Of a DNA stretch of 64,000 nucleotides, positions 10,614 to 23,100 are shown one piece after another. Below the pieces are notes generated by a model that worked only from the letters and a program-made list of their open reading frames with translations, was not told the origin of the DNA and did not search any database. The first letter of the stretch is position 1. Each line of letters opens with the position of its first letter. A program made the translations under genes and the position numbers. The stretch comes from Nigrospora sphaerica (lineage: Eukaryota; Ascomycota; Sordariomycetes; Amphisphaeriales; Apiosporaceae): assembly GCA_018287875.1 (NCBI GenBank), contig JAGVVL010000018.1, positions 3,650,501-3,714,500 on the forward strand, written 5' to 3'.

Positions 10614-13600
10614 ATGCGGTTCATGACTTCTGGGATCGGTCATGCCGCCATCCTTAGTGTGATAGCTACGGTTACACAGGCCCAACTCGACCGAAGCCAT
10701 CACCCTTGCCCAAGATCCTGCGCCGAGAACCCAAAACAGGCGGGCTGGTCGAGCTACTACTCTGTGAACGATTTTGAAACTTGCGGCGAACGCACCCTTT
10801 TCACGCTCAACCCCTTTTCCCCTATCAATGATCCAAGTCGTCAGTTCAAGATCCGCATTTGCACAACCGGCGACGCTGAAACTCGCATCAATGCCATCAC
10901 AGGCACAGCAGCACGCCTGCCTGGGGTACACCAGGCCGGAATGAATGTTGCTGTTTCGGGTTTCCCAGACACGAAATTCGGCCGTGTCGCGCGCCGCGAC
11001 GATGCCATCTTCGATGACGTTGGTGCCATAATGCCCGTGTGCCGTGAAGCCGCCAATGTCAATGCGACAACGGAGTGGTTGACATGGACGACAAAAGGAG
11101 AGCCCGACTCTGGAGAGAAACTGCTCGCTTCGCTCCTTGACACCCAAGCTTTCCTCCGCGACAAAGTCAACTGCGAAGAAAGTGTCATTTACGGCCACCA
11201 TCAGGGAGCTCTGGTGGGTATTTATGTCGGACACAAGATCCAAAACAGCGGAATTGCAAACGGTTTTGTTGAAGAATTTATCCAGCGGCTGTCCTCAAGA
11301 GGGTCCAACACTGAGCGAACAGTCGCGCAGGTCTGCGGTGGCGACCGCAACTCGGACCACCATGTCGGTATCGTGACCGATCCCCAGGGTGACCTTGCGT
11401 GGGTCCAAAGGGCCTTGCGCTCCTGGGCCGAAGCTCGTTGCGTGAACGACACTGCTTCTGGGGGATTCCTCGCCGCCGAGAAGATCGGAAGCTCCATACC
11501 GACATCGCGCCCCGACATCATGTCTCGCAGCAATGTCTTTTCGCGTCAGGGGGCCTGTCGGCGCATCCAGGCCGCCTACGGAGACACACTCGAATCGCTC
11601 GCGGCCACATGCAACATCGGCACTGCCGAGCTGCGCCGCCACAACCTTCTTGCCGATGGTTGGAAGCCGGTGCCGTACCAGTGGGTGTGTTGCTCGGCTG
11701 GATCCGTATCCAAACGTGCTGCACCCGGTCCCCGCCCAGACGGCAGCTGTGCTTCCTACGTGACCGTCAACGACGACACATGCTCCAAGATTGCTGCGAC
11801 CTATGGCACGACATTAGAGGACCTCTACACGTATAACAAAGAAACATGGGGCTGGGGTGGTTGCAACAACCTCTTTCCGGGCTACAGAATCTGTCTGGGG
11901 CCGGGAACCCCCCGGCTGCCGGCACCCAACCCGGATGCCGAGTGTGGACCATCGAAGCCAGGAACTCAATCCCCTCTGGGGGCTGAGAAGATCGAGGATC
12001 TGAGTCCTTGCAACATCAAGGCGTGCTGCAACATCTGGGGTAAATGTGGTGTCGACTCGGACCACTGTATCCCCACGAAGTCCGAGACAGGCAATCCCGG
12101 CACCGCTGCGGCCCGTACGAATGGTTGTGTTCAGAATTGCGGCATGGAAATGACCAACAACGGCTCGCCACCTGCCTCATTCATGAAGGTGGCGTACTTC
12201 GAGTCGTGGAACCGGGAACGGCCCTGCCTACACATGTCGGTGTCGCAGATACCGTCCTCCTACACCCACGTCCACTACGCTTTTGCTGACATCACCGAGA
12301 GCTTCGGTGTAAGCACGGGGCGTTTCACCGACGTCTTCGAGCAGTTTAAGGGTCTGCGTGGACCAAAGCGCATCGTCGCCTTTGGAGGCTGGGCCTTTTC
12401 GACGGAGCCGGCGACGTACCATTTATTCCGTAACGCGGTTAAGCCTGAGAACAGGAACACCTTTGCAGACGCCTGCGTCAGCTTCGTCGTCACCCATGGC
12501 CTCGATGGTGTTGACTTTGACTGGGAGTACCCTGCCGAGCCAGACATCACGCCCGAATTGATCCCCCCAGGAGATCCTGAGGAGAGCGAGAACTATCTCG
12601 AATTTGTTAAAGTGGTCCGGGCCAAACTGCCGAGCGATAAGACCGTTTCGATTGCCGCACCAGCTTCATACTGGTATCTCAAGCAGTTTTTGATTGCAGA
12701 AATGAGTGAAGTGGTTGATTACATTATTTACATGTGAGCACCGACGCCATCAATGGCTTTCTTTGTCTCGTCTGTTGCTAACTTACCGCATCATGTGTTT
12801 AGGACTTATGATTTACACGGTACGCTTTAATTCAGTAACCAACCAACCGAGTGATACTACGTAACTAATCACCATGATTCAGGACAATGGGATTTTGGGA
12901 GCAAGTGGTCCCAGCCTGGATGTTCGGGTGGAAATTGTCTCCGCTCCCACGTCAATATGACCGAGACCATGAGCTCTTTGGTAAGTCAAGCGCTTTATCC
13001 CTCTCGCCGGTGTTCATGGACCCCGGCTTACCATTCTTTCTAGGCAATGATAACGAAGGCCGGTGTCATGTCCAACAAAGTGGTCGTCGGAGTCACCAGC
13101 TATGGAAGGTCCTTCAAAATGACCTACCCCACATGCGAGGGACCCATGTGCACCTACACTGGGCCTGAATCGGGAGCAGAGCCGGGGAAATGCACCGGAA
13201 CCGGTGGTTACATCAGCGACGGCGAGATTGCTGCATTAATTTCAGAAGGACGCGTTTCTCGGCAGTGGAAAGATTCAACCGAGTCGGACTACATCATCTA
13301 CGATGGTAAGGTTCAGTTACTGTACAGGATGTCTCCCAGCGCTAACCTATAATGAACCCGTATTAAGGCAACTGGGTCGCCTACATGGACAAGGCAAACA
13401 AGGAAGCCCGCATTGAGAAGTACAGAGCTCTTAATTTCCGCGGCTCTACCGACTGGGCTGTGGACCTACAAGTGGATGTTGGGTAAGTTCGACGCGAAGC
13501 CCTCTAAGGAGAGTTTCATTGTTCCCTGCTAACACTGGACAGTGCTGCCGACAACCACCAAGTCGTGTATCTGAACACACTGGTGTACAGCGGCACCGCT

Positions 13601-16600
13601 GCCCAATGTACAGCTCCATGCCTCTTCGTCTTTCCACCTAGCGCCCTGCCGTCAGCGTCCACTATCACACTTCCAGCGTACAAAACATCCATACAGATCG
13701 CTCCGGGAACCACATCCACTATCACCGTGCAGGCGCCCCCGTTAACGGTGACAAGCATGCAGTATTCCAATTTCAACGTTTCTTCGGGTATGCCCACTGG
13801 CAGTCTCCGACCGTCGATCAGCCTGGATGTTCCACCCATCATCACCACTATATCAGCACAAGGGGGTGGCGTGATTACGAGAACTCTATACCTGCCACCC
13901 TGGCCTGCGATGACCCGAGGTCCGCCATCCGACGGGAATAAAACGGAAACATCTACCGGGGCGCAGTGGACGCCCACCTCGGTCCCCATACCAGCCCCGT
14001 CACCCATTGTAACCTGGCCAGCGCCGGAGAAACCCGAGTACACCCCTGGCCCTGATGAACCTGAACTGTGGCCGGAAACGGGCGAAATAAAACCGGTCAC
14101 AGAAGACGTACCGGAAGAGGGCGAGGATGATGACGGGGATGGCAGCAAATCAAAGTCGACATGCAAGCTCTGGTTCTTTTTCGTACGTGGCCCAACGAAC
14201 GCACATTTCCATTATGTAGCACACACTTACCACAGCGCCCAGATTTGTATCCGCTGGGATGACTTTAATATCAGGATTGGCGGTTGGGAGTGGGATCTGC
14301 CGCCGGGAATCTGGGGACCGTAAGAACACCGCAGCCTTGCGGTCTTTCGTCGCTCGACGGGACTGACATGCTTTACAGTGGTCCACCTCCGATTGACCGC
14401 ATCAAGCTGCCGCCCGGCTTTACATTCAAGGGGACTCTCCCCCCTTGGCCCGAGATCACGTAAGAACCAAACCCGTTGGCTCGGTGGGCGACGGACATGG
14501 AACTGACGCGTACGGGAACCGGCAGAGTCTTACCCAACGGCCAGATCGCCCCTCCGCCCAAGCCGGCCGATTGCGTCGCCGCAGAGGCGTCGCTATGTTT
14601 CACCACCCTCTTCTTCGCCACCACCGTCGCCGGGACTTCCACAAAAACGACGGAGACGCAGACCAAAGAGACCTGCGCAACTGTCACTGGCTGCAATCTG
14701 CGCGACGTCGCAACCACCACATCCGTCGAGGCCTGTACCCTGGGCAGAGACTTTGGCGTCCAGGCTACTGAAATTCCTAGAATCTCCTCTACCGAAGCAC
14801 CGCCCCAAAAAAGGACAAGCGGTTTCGACTGGAGAAGAAAAGACAAAAGAGGAGGCCCAGATGCTATTATCTGGCCGGTTAGTAACGACGCAGCTGGACA
14901 AACAAGAATCATAGAACTCCTCGAGGAGCGAAAGGAGGCCCAGGGCACAAGAGGATGCAAGGTGGTTGCTGATTACAAGGTGTTCAAGTCGGACGATTTG
15001 GACCACACGGCCTTCTACTGGCTGTTCAACGTGGGTCAAGCGAGCCTTGATTACTTTGCTTCCCGCCAGGTTCCCGAAGTAAGGCCTTATAAATACCCGA
15101 AATTGGCAGAACTAACACGCATACCATAGGTTGCACTGATTTACTGGCCTGATAAATACGCGGGTCCAGGTGCTGCCATTGTTCCAAACGCACCCAACGC
15201 TCGAGCATTGCAATCGAAGCGGGAATCCTCGCGGCTCGATGGGCAAATGCCCAGATTCGAACTTCAATCGACGAACACTAGCGAAGAAAGCAGCACGTTA
15301 AAGAGACGAGAAGATTTCGACGATGCCAATGAATATTGGCACCTCTCTCAGATATCGTTTCCTCCCAACGTCGTGTTCGACAAAGATGACGGGTCCCATG
15401 ATTATACCGGGTCCAAGTATCGCTATCGTGCAGACAACTCTTGGGGCAGGGGTCAGACCATTTACGTGATCGAGTCTCTACCCGTGCTTGATATCCTGGT
15501 GAGTAACATTCTGGACTTGGTTGTCGTGCCGCCTTTGCCGCTGACTAAGTTCGAACCAACCAGGACCCGCCACTTGAGGGCCAAGTGTCTTCGCTTCCGT
15601 ACGAGGAATACGGAAAACCTTTTGAAGCGGGTGCGGAAGAGTATATCCATAGTTCTCTGGTGACTAGCTTCGCGGCCGGCAGAACGGTTGGCATTGCAAG
15701 GAATGCTAATGTTTTCAACGTACGCTTTCCTGTACCGGACCGCCAGGCCCCGGCCCATTATCCGATCGAGCGTATATGGGAGGCACTCCTGATTATTGCA
15801 AATCACCAGAGCACCAGGTCCAAGAACTCGGCGGTCGTTAACATGTCATTTACCCTGGCTCAAGTCGAGAATAAGGAGTTTTATCAAAGACTCAGTGAGT
15901 TATGCAGCACACCCCTTGACCCATTTTACCCTTTGCAAGCGGCCGTCACGCTGAACTGAAATTCTTCGACTGACCCCTGAATTCTTCCGGAACCAGCCAA
16001 GATTTTACAGCTTATGGCAGATAAGTATGGAATCATATTCACCACTGGCGCCGGCAACGACGGGAGAAAGATCCGGCATTACCCCGCCTTGTCTGCCCCT
16101 TTCGTGCCCGGCATGATGGTTGTTGGCGCTACCGATTTCAAAGGCCTCGAGTGGTCGGAAAACGGGACTCCGGCGGAAATCATGGCACCCGGTGTGGACC
16201 TAAAAGTTTCGACTGAAATGAGAAGCGCAATGGAGTCAAGGAAAGCAGGCGAGGGTAAGAGGCCTATTGATGGCACATCGTTCGGTACGTCACTTCCTCC
16301 TGGTTTGCATGTCTCGGCCACTTCGCACTTGGTTGTATTCTGCCCACAACTCCCATCTCACAACTAATTTGGTCTACTTCCTCACAGCAAGCCCCATGGT
16401 GGCAGGTCTGGCAGCCTACTTCCGCGCTAGTCCTCATTACGACGGCCTTGATGACCCTGCGAGCATCATGGCATACATTCACAAGCTCCGAAGGCCCCTC
16501 ATATTGAATGATGGTGGGAATGAAGAATCGAAACGCCTGGTCTGGAACGGCTTCGGAACGACATGTTCTCCCGGAGAAAACACAGGTCTCGTGAAAAGGC

Positions 16601-17568
16601 AAGCATCTTGTCCCCTTCCAGGGAACCCGGGGAGCACACCGCAGGGCCCGTCTGTCGAATACAAGCCAGGTCCACCAGCGCCTCTTTGCACAGGCTCCGA
16701 TTGCGGTAAGCTCTGCGTCGGGTTCTGGTGCACGCCCGATACCCAAGGCCAGCCACCTGACGGCTCGGGCCCTTCCACGTCGCCGCCCTTCACGCTGCCG
16801 CCGGACTTTACCGTCAGCCCGGGCCCCAGCGTGACCGCTGGACCCGGCGAGTGGTGCCTCTCGACGACGACGGTACGTCAGTGCAACGGCGGACCACGCG
16901 GCGCGGCCTGCATCACGACGACGTCGTGCGCCAGCTTCGGCCGGCCCGATCTGCCAACTCTTACGTCGGGGGGCGGTTCCAGCCCATCGGCCGGCTCGTG
17001 CGTCTCGAGTACGACGTGGTTTGAGCTTGGCGGGCCCAAGTTTGAGGCCACTATCACTAAGTCCAGTTGTGCCAGCTGGTCAACGCCCCCGCCGCCCACG
17101 CCTACCACGCCTACCACGGCCACCACACCGACAGCCCAACCATCGCCCACGGCCAAGCCCGCGCGTTGCATCACGGGACGTACCTACGAATACAACAACG
17201 CCATCATCTACAAGGACGGTATCCACGTCCTGGTGTGGGACAACGGGAAGCTCGTGTGCGACCAGCGTGAGAGCAAGAGAGGCGTCTCCGAGGACACCAA
17301 GTTCCACTGGGACTGCGGCGGCGGCGCTTCGGTCGATGTGACGACGAACGGTGCTTCGGTGAAGTATACGGCCGCCGACGGGTGGAGCGGCACTTTGGAT
17401 AAGGCGGAGGGTCAACGCGACTACGACATATGCGGACAGATCAGGGATAAGGACATCAAGTGCCTCTGGCTCGAGTACACCTTTCGCACTGGCCAGTGCG
17501 ACAAGTGTCCTACCCCTAAACTGTGCGGGTCGACTGATTGCAAGTTTGATGGTACTTGCCAATCTTAG
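10614..17568 (+). CDS. Multidomain secreted protein: LysM-LysM-hevein-GH18 chitinase fused to a subtilisin-like (S8) domain
   Basis: Thirteen exons: 10614-12733, 12803-12819, 12883-12980, 13044-13305, 13368-13482, 13543-14182, 14243-14319, 14379-14459, 14526-15078, 15130-15498, 15564-15894, 15997-16284, 16388-17568. All twelve introns are GT-AG; the exons sum to 6132 nt, one open frame of 2043 residues ending in TAG. The first ATG (10614) opens a signal peptide (residues 1-23). LysM units lie at about 308-362 and 376-430, a Cys-rich chitin-binding domain at about 443-486 (CNIKACCNIWGKCG), and GH18 at about 524-880 with catalytic DGVDFDWE (Glu638). A Pro/Thr-rich linker is followed by an FFFICI/LPPG segment, a Cys-rich linker (CATVTGCN), a propeptide-like region (about 1245-1340) and S8. 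In S8, His1473, Asn1575 and Ser1649 (GTSFASP) are present, but the catalytic Asp position is Glu1436 (YVIES). The C-terminus is Pro/Thr-rich with cysteine pairs. Expected role: extracellular hydrolysis of chitin; protease activity is doubtful. Two adjacent genes cannot be excluded without transcripts. Confidence 0.85.
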
Positions 17569-20188
17569 ATGCAGAGCAAAACAGTTTAGTTAGGAGATTC
17601 CAGAACATACTAGCTGTGCCGAACGCGGTGTATGGAAGCGTGATAACGGCCTTATGAGAGACAAGAAAATTTCCACTTACTCCCTCGCCACAGATCAGAC
17701 GTGGTAGTCGTGCCAAAATGCTTAACCCACTAGAGTTGCCCACATTTGTCCCTATAACTGCTATAAGAAGTGGGCGATGGTTACCATTCCAAACCGCCAT
17801 GTTCTATAGCTTTTTTTCCTGGACGTTCGTTTCTAAGTGGCAAAAGAAAGTTCAAGAAACGTGGTAAATTAAAGATATACCGATATGGCACTACTCCTCT
17901 AAGTAGACCTTTACGTCTCTTTAATAGAATTCCTCGTTACAGTGCTTAGTCGAGTATTTGACGCCCCCCTTTTATAAACTTTAGGTGGTGAACTCTTTGC
18001 TTCGTAAGACGTGCTTTTAACACTTATTAAATCCTACTCTCTATTTCTAACCGTGAAAAGCTTCTTCAAGTCCTTCAGCAGTGTCGTATCAGCCTGGTAG
18101 GCATCCTATAGCTCTGCCGCCGTCTCCATCGCCCACAAATGCCCTGGTTTCTGGCACGACGCCTCTTTCGAGATCTTCGTCGGCCCAACTATGCTGAACC
18201 GTACCATGATTCTCGCTGCCTCCCATGTTGAAGCCTAGGCCATTACGCGACACAACGCAGCCCACGCCTCTTTGGCTACGATCGGCTCGCTTGTCACGCT
18301 GGCCCCTGACTAACAAGCCTTTCCACCACTACACCCACGATTACTGTGAACAGCGTCTTGGGCCGAGCTCAAGGTATGGAAGTATTGATGACGACTGGTA
18401 CCGGTCTTGCCGCTGCGGTAGCTCAAGGATGGAAGTGCGTAGGGGGACTACTAAGACACTATACTGCTTTGCTGAAGGGATATTTGACATAGAGTTGTTT
18501 AACATACTCTGGCTGCTTATTCTGGTTCAGTCTGTATTTTATTTAAAGGTAAAATCATCAGTTGAACATAATCACTTCTACCCGGATATTCAGCATTAAC
18601 ACCTGGAAAAGTTGGTGGGACATTTGACAAAGTCCATCCTGAGGGGCATGTTAGTGATATAGAATCTAAGGCGCCACTGTTTCTTAACCACATTCTTAAA
18701 ATGCAGAAATAGTGGCTCAGCCAGTGCCCGGGGTAGAAAAGGATCTCATGCGTACGCTAGCACCGGGCTGGGGCCACAACGAGCTATTAAAGGGCTTAAG
18801 GAGACTTCAAGATGCACGACATAGCTGTGAATCTTAGTGAGGGGGGCATTGCTGAATATGTTGGCGGGGGTAACAGAGATAGCAGGAAATAACATGGGAG
18901 GGAAGGGGGGGGGGGCTGAATTATAATTCAAGCTATATAACTATTTTTAAATAAGTTCTCTTGATTTAAAGCCGAAGTCTTTTCGAACGCGTTTTTTTAT
19001 TAAGTAAGTCGAATAAAATCATTTAACCCGTAGCCGATTCTATATATTATACAGACGCACTTAAAGACTAGCACATTAAGGGGAAGAGGAGGGTGTAATT
19101 AAGCTAAAGAATGGCGATTAAATAGCCCGGCAGCGAACGAGAGGTGGTTCTCACACCTTAATAAGGAAAGGAAAAGAGGCTATTTAAGCTTATAAGAGAT
19201 AAGGCTCGGAGGACCCAGAAGTCGCGAACGAAAAGCATGGAATAATTTAGCCCACATAGTAAGGTAAGACTTTATCGGAAAGCCGGGGCGGTAAAACATA
19301 TCTACCTATAAACGTGCTCATCACGTCTAGTGTTCCCTTAAGGACGTAGTGACCACCGCCTTCGGCGGCGGCCTCAAGACGAATAAAACATACATACATA
19401 TATACATACACCCTAACCACGCATCAGGCGCATATAGGTGCTATGCTTTAGTTCCCAATACTGCGTGTCCTGAACCTTATCTATTGAGACGCAAATGAAG
19501 CCGTTTTTAAAACACCGCTTCGATAACAATCTTTACACATCTCATCGATTCCTCTCACTGGAGAAGAAAAATTCATAACACTATTTAACAGAGTTGACAT
19601 CAAGCAGGACTCGTTTGTGGGGCGTCCAACATAATGCTTGAAGTCCAGGGGAATACTCGGCAGCTCTGAAAACAGGCTGTTTGCATGAATTGACTTCCGT
19701 GGTGTGCATGTGATTTTAACTTTCATAGGTGGATACACCTAACTAATCGGACTTGGGTGCTTCCTGTAGACTTCCTCCAGTCCCATTGTGTTTGTTTATG
19801 GCTTGAGCGGTTGGTCAAGTGAGACAATCAAAATACGATCTCATCAGTCCCTCCATGTCAGTAAGAGAGAGCGCAAAGGTCTGTTCGCTCGTGCCGAGTC
19901 GTTTATCGAACCCAAAAGAAGTTTGAAGAGGAATAACTAAAGTAACACCGGACGCATGGGTGATACCAGCGCCAAAGGAAAGGCAACTCTAATACGCAAA
20001 CGCAGGACTGATGCATCGGCAACGTAATCGGTAGGTAGAGTTTGCCAGGGCACTGCACTGAGCCGGACCGCCATTTTTCTGCGTTAGCAAGAAGGGAATA
20101 AAAAGTCCCGTCATCCATGTTTGCAGTCAGTTCTTGGGGGCTCTCATGCCTCCGGTGGGCCATCAGTCGCACACACGCAGCGCCCGAA
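17569..20188. other. Long intergenic stretch, AT-rich with degraded repeat sequence
   Basis: No gene supported. Around 18060-18350 the plus strand holds a GC-richer, partly open stretch (KCPGFWHDASFEIFVG) broken by stops, possibly a remnant exon of unknown type. A poly-G run lies near 18905-18915. From 18950 to 19410 the sequence is TA-rich like mutated repeat DNA and includes an (ACAT)n microsatellite at about 19387-19410. The last few hundred bases upstream of 20189 should hold the transporter promoter. Confidence 0.5.
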
Positions 20189-23100
20189 ATGTCGATCAAA
20201 GACTCACGAAACCCCCGACAGCCGCTGCGAAAATCATGGTACCACTACTTGGACCCTCTGTTGCGCGGGCCGACGCCACCTGTACCTGAGCAACGAGAGG
20301 TATGCCCGGAGACAGCAACAGGCCTCCTTGGCCGGCTGTCGTTTTCTTGGATGACGGACATCATGGTAGTCGGCCGCCGCCGGGCGATCGAGATGGGCGA
20401 CATCTGGCTCATCAGCCCGGAGCGGCGCATTGAGCGCCTCACCGACCGCTTCCATGCGGCACGGAGAGCCCGGGATGAGCGAGGAGCGACAGCACACCGA
20501 CTTCTTTTGGCCATGCACGACGTATTCAGGGCAGAGTTCTGGACCGGCGCCTTCTGGCTCTTCACGACGGTCCTTTGCCAGGCCTTCATCCCCTTTACGC
20601 TCCGTTACCTTCTCAACTACCTCACGGCAGCCTACGAATACAGCCACGGAGAAGCCGGTTCTCAGACTGGAACAAGCATTGCACATGGATTCGCCTTTGT
20701 TATCGCAATGTTAGTTATGCAGCTCCTACGAGCCGTCAGCACGAATCAATACATCTACTACGGTATGAGGAATGGTGCGCAAGCGAGGGCGCTCCTGATT
20801 TCGGTTATCTTTGGCAAATCGTTGGATCTCTCGGTCTAAGCCCGCGCTGGCAGTCCAGGTGAGGGGGCAGAGAAGACTGAGGGCGGCCATGGCGCGGGGG
20901 ACAGCTATTCCAGTAGCCGGCTCCTCACCTTGATGTCTTCAGACGCGGCCCGCATCGACATGGCCGCCGGTTCGTTCCACTCCATATGGGCGGCACCATT
21001 CCAGATGCTGCTGACCTTTGCGCTGCTCCTGGTCAACCTGGGCTACTCTGTCGTCACGGGGTTCGCCCTCCTCCTTCTGGGGGTCGCGACCCTTACGTAC
21101 GCACTGAAACTGCTAGTACGACGCAGACGCGCCATTAACACCGTTACCGACGACCGCAATGCGCGCATGCTCGAGGTCCTGGAGGCCATTTCCGCCATCA
21201 AGTACGGCGGTATGGAAAGGCCTCTTCTATCGCGCATCTCTGCTTTAAGAAGTGCCGAGGTCGATCTGGTGACGAGGCTCAATGTCATCCGGAATGCACT
21301 CAACGCCTTTTCCATTTCTCTCCCACTGTTCGCCGCTGGCATCTCTTTTGCTTCCTACGCCAACACAGGTCATACGCTGTCTGCGGCGCCCATCTTCTCG
21401 TCCCTTGCTCTTTTCATGTCGCTCCGCCAGCCCTTCAACGTTCTCCCGCGCGCCATCGGGCAGGGCGCCGACGCCTGGTCTTCTTTCCAGCGTCTAGAGC
21501 TACTGTTCCACGCGGGCGAATTCGAAGACTACGTCACCTGGGATTCGGACGAAGAGGATGCCGTTCGTGTGGATCGAGCCACATTCGCGTGGGCCGAAAT
21601 GGCAGAGGAACCCGACTCGGAGAAGCCGGCCCATGACTTTCTCCTCGACGGTATTGACTTCTCCGTCAGGCCCGGGGAGCTTCTCGCCGTGGTCGGATCC
21701 GTTGGATCGGGCAAATCATCCCTGCTCTCCGCATTAGCAGGAGGAATGCACAAGGTGAAGGGCGAGGTCAACATCAGCACAGGTTCAAGGGCTTTCTGCC
21801 CCCAGCAAGCATGGATCCGTAACGCCACTTTGCGGGAGAACATCGTGTTTGACCGTCTCTTCGACGCCGAGCGCTACGCCCGTGTGGTGGCATGTGCCTG
21901 TCTCGGCCCCGATATCGAGTCGCTCCCGGCCGGAGACCAGACGGAGGTCGGGGAGCGCGGCGCCACGCTCAGCGGGGGCCAGCAACAGCGCGTCAACCTC
22001 GCGCGTGCCCTGTACGCCGACGCCGGCCTCGTCCTCCTGGACGACCCGCTCTCAGCCGTCGATGCGCACGTCGGCGCCAGGATCTTCGAGTACGCCATCT
22101 GCGGCCACCTGAGGGACCGCACCCGTATCCTCTCGACGCACCAGCTGCATATCCTGAGCCGCTGTGACAGGGTCCTCTGGCTCGACGGCGGTCGGATCAA
22201 GGCACTGGAGACCTTTGCCGACCTCCACGCCCACCACGCCGGGTTCCGTGCGCTGGTAGCCAGTCACCGCCAACGCACATCACCGGAAACAGATGAGAGG
22301 CCGGCCGAGGGACAGCAAATACATAATGTCACGACCGAGGCTAACCCAGCCGTAGACAAGGGCACTCTCTCCAGGAAAGAGGACATGAAACAAGGCGACA
22401 TGTCATGGGGGCTGCTCGCGAGTTATCTGAGAGGGTCTGGTAGTGCCTTATTCGGCTTGATCCCGCTCGTGTTTCTCGTCTTGGCTCAGGGCTCTAATAC
22501 CCTGACCAGCGTCTGGCTATCGATGTGGACATCGTACAAGTTCGATATGAGTACTAACATGTATATTGGCGTCTTGCTTTTGATCGCAACAGCTCAAACC
22601 CTATTTCTTTTACTTTTCGGTGCCACGGTCTCCGTCCTCTGCGGGCGGGCCTCCCGTCGACTGGTGAACACGGCCATCAACCAAGTCGTGAACGCCACCA
22701 TGGCCTTTCACGACGCCACACCCCTAGGCCGAGTCGTGAACCGGCTCTCGCGCGACGTCGAACTAGTGGACAACCAGCTGCCCGAGTCGGTCCGCATGTT
22801 CGTGTACACTGTGGCGATTGTGGCCAGTGTGGTGGTTCTGATCAGCGCCTACGTCCCTTGGTTTGTCCTCGCCATTTCCCCGCTGGGCGCCGTCATCATT
22901 TACGCCGCCACGTACTACCTAGCGTCGGCGACGCAGTTCAAGCGCTTCGAGGCCACCTTGCGCGGGGTCGTCTACGCGCGCGCCAGCGAGGCTGTGGCCG
23001 GCTTCGATGCGATCCGGATGTACGGTGCCCGGGGCGCCACGACGCAGAGGCTGTACGGCGCCCTCGACGACATGACCTCGGCGTGCCTTTTGACCCTGGG

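Noticed and set aside
14183..14235. Alternative acceptor at 14235 for intron 6
   Set aside because: It leads to a stop within nine codons; the acceptor at 14242 keeps the frame and restores the FFFICI block.
14476..15129. Independent start of a separate protease gene at the ATG at 14491 or nearby
   Set aside because: It gives no signal peptide, and the exon joins in frame to the chitinase exon ending at 14459 through a normal intron.
18089..18316. 75-codon minus-strand frame at 18.1-18.3 kb
   Set aside because: Low-complexity composition, no start context or domain; the plus strand looks more coding-like but is broken.
20834..20862. Very short intron removing the ABC transporter stop
   Set aside because: It would be under 30 nt with no branch site; the surrounding residues look like the normal linker of the family.
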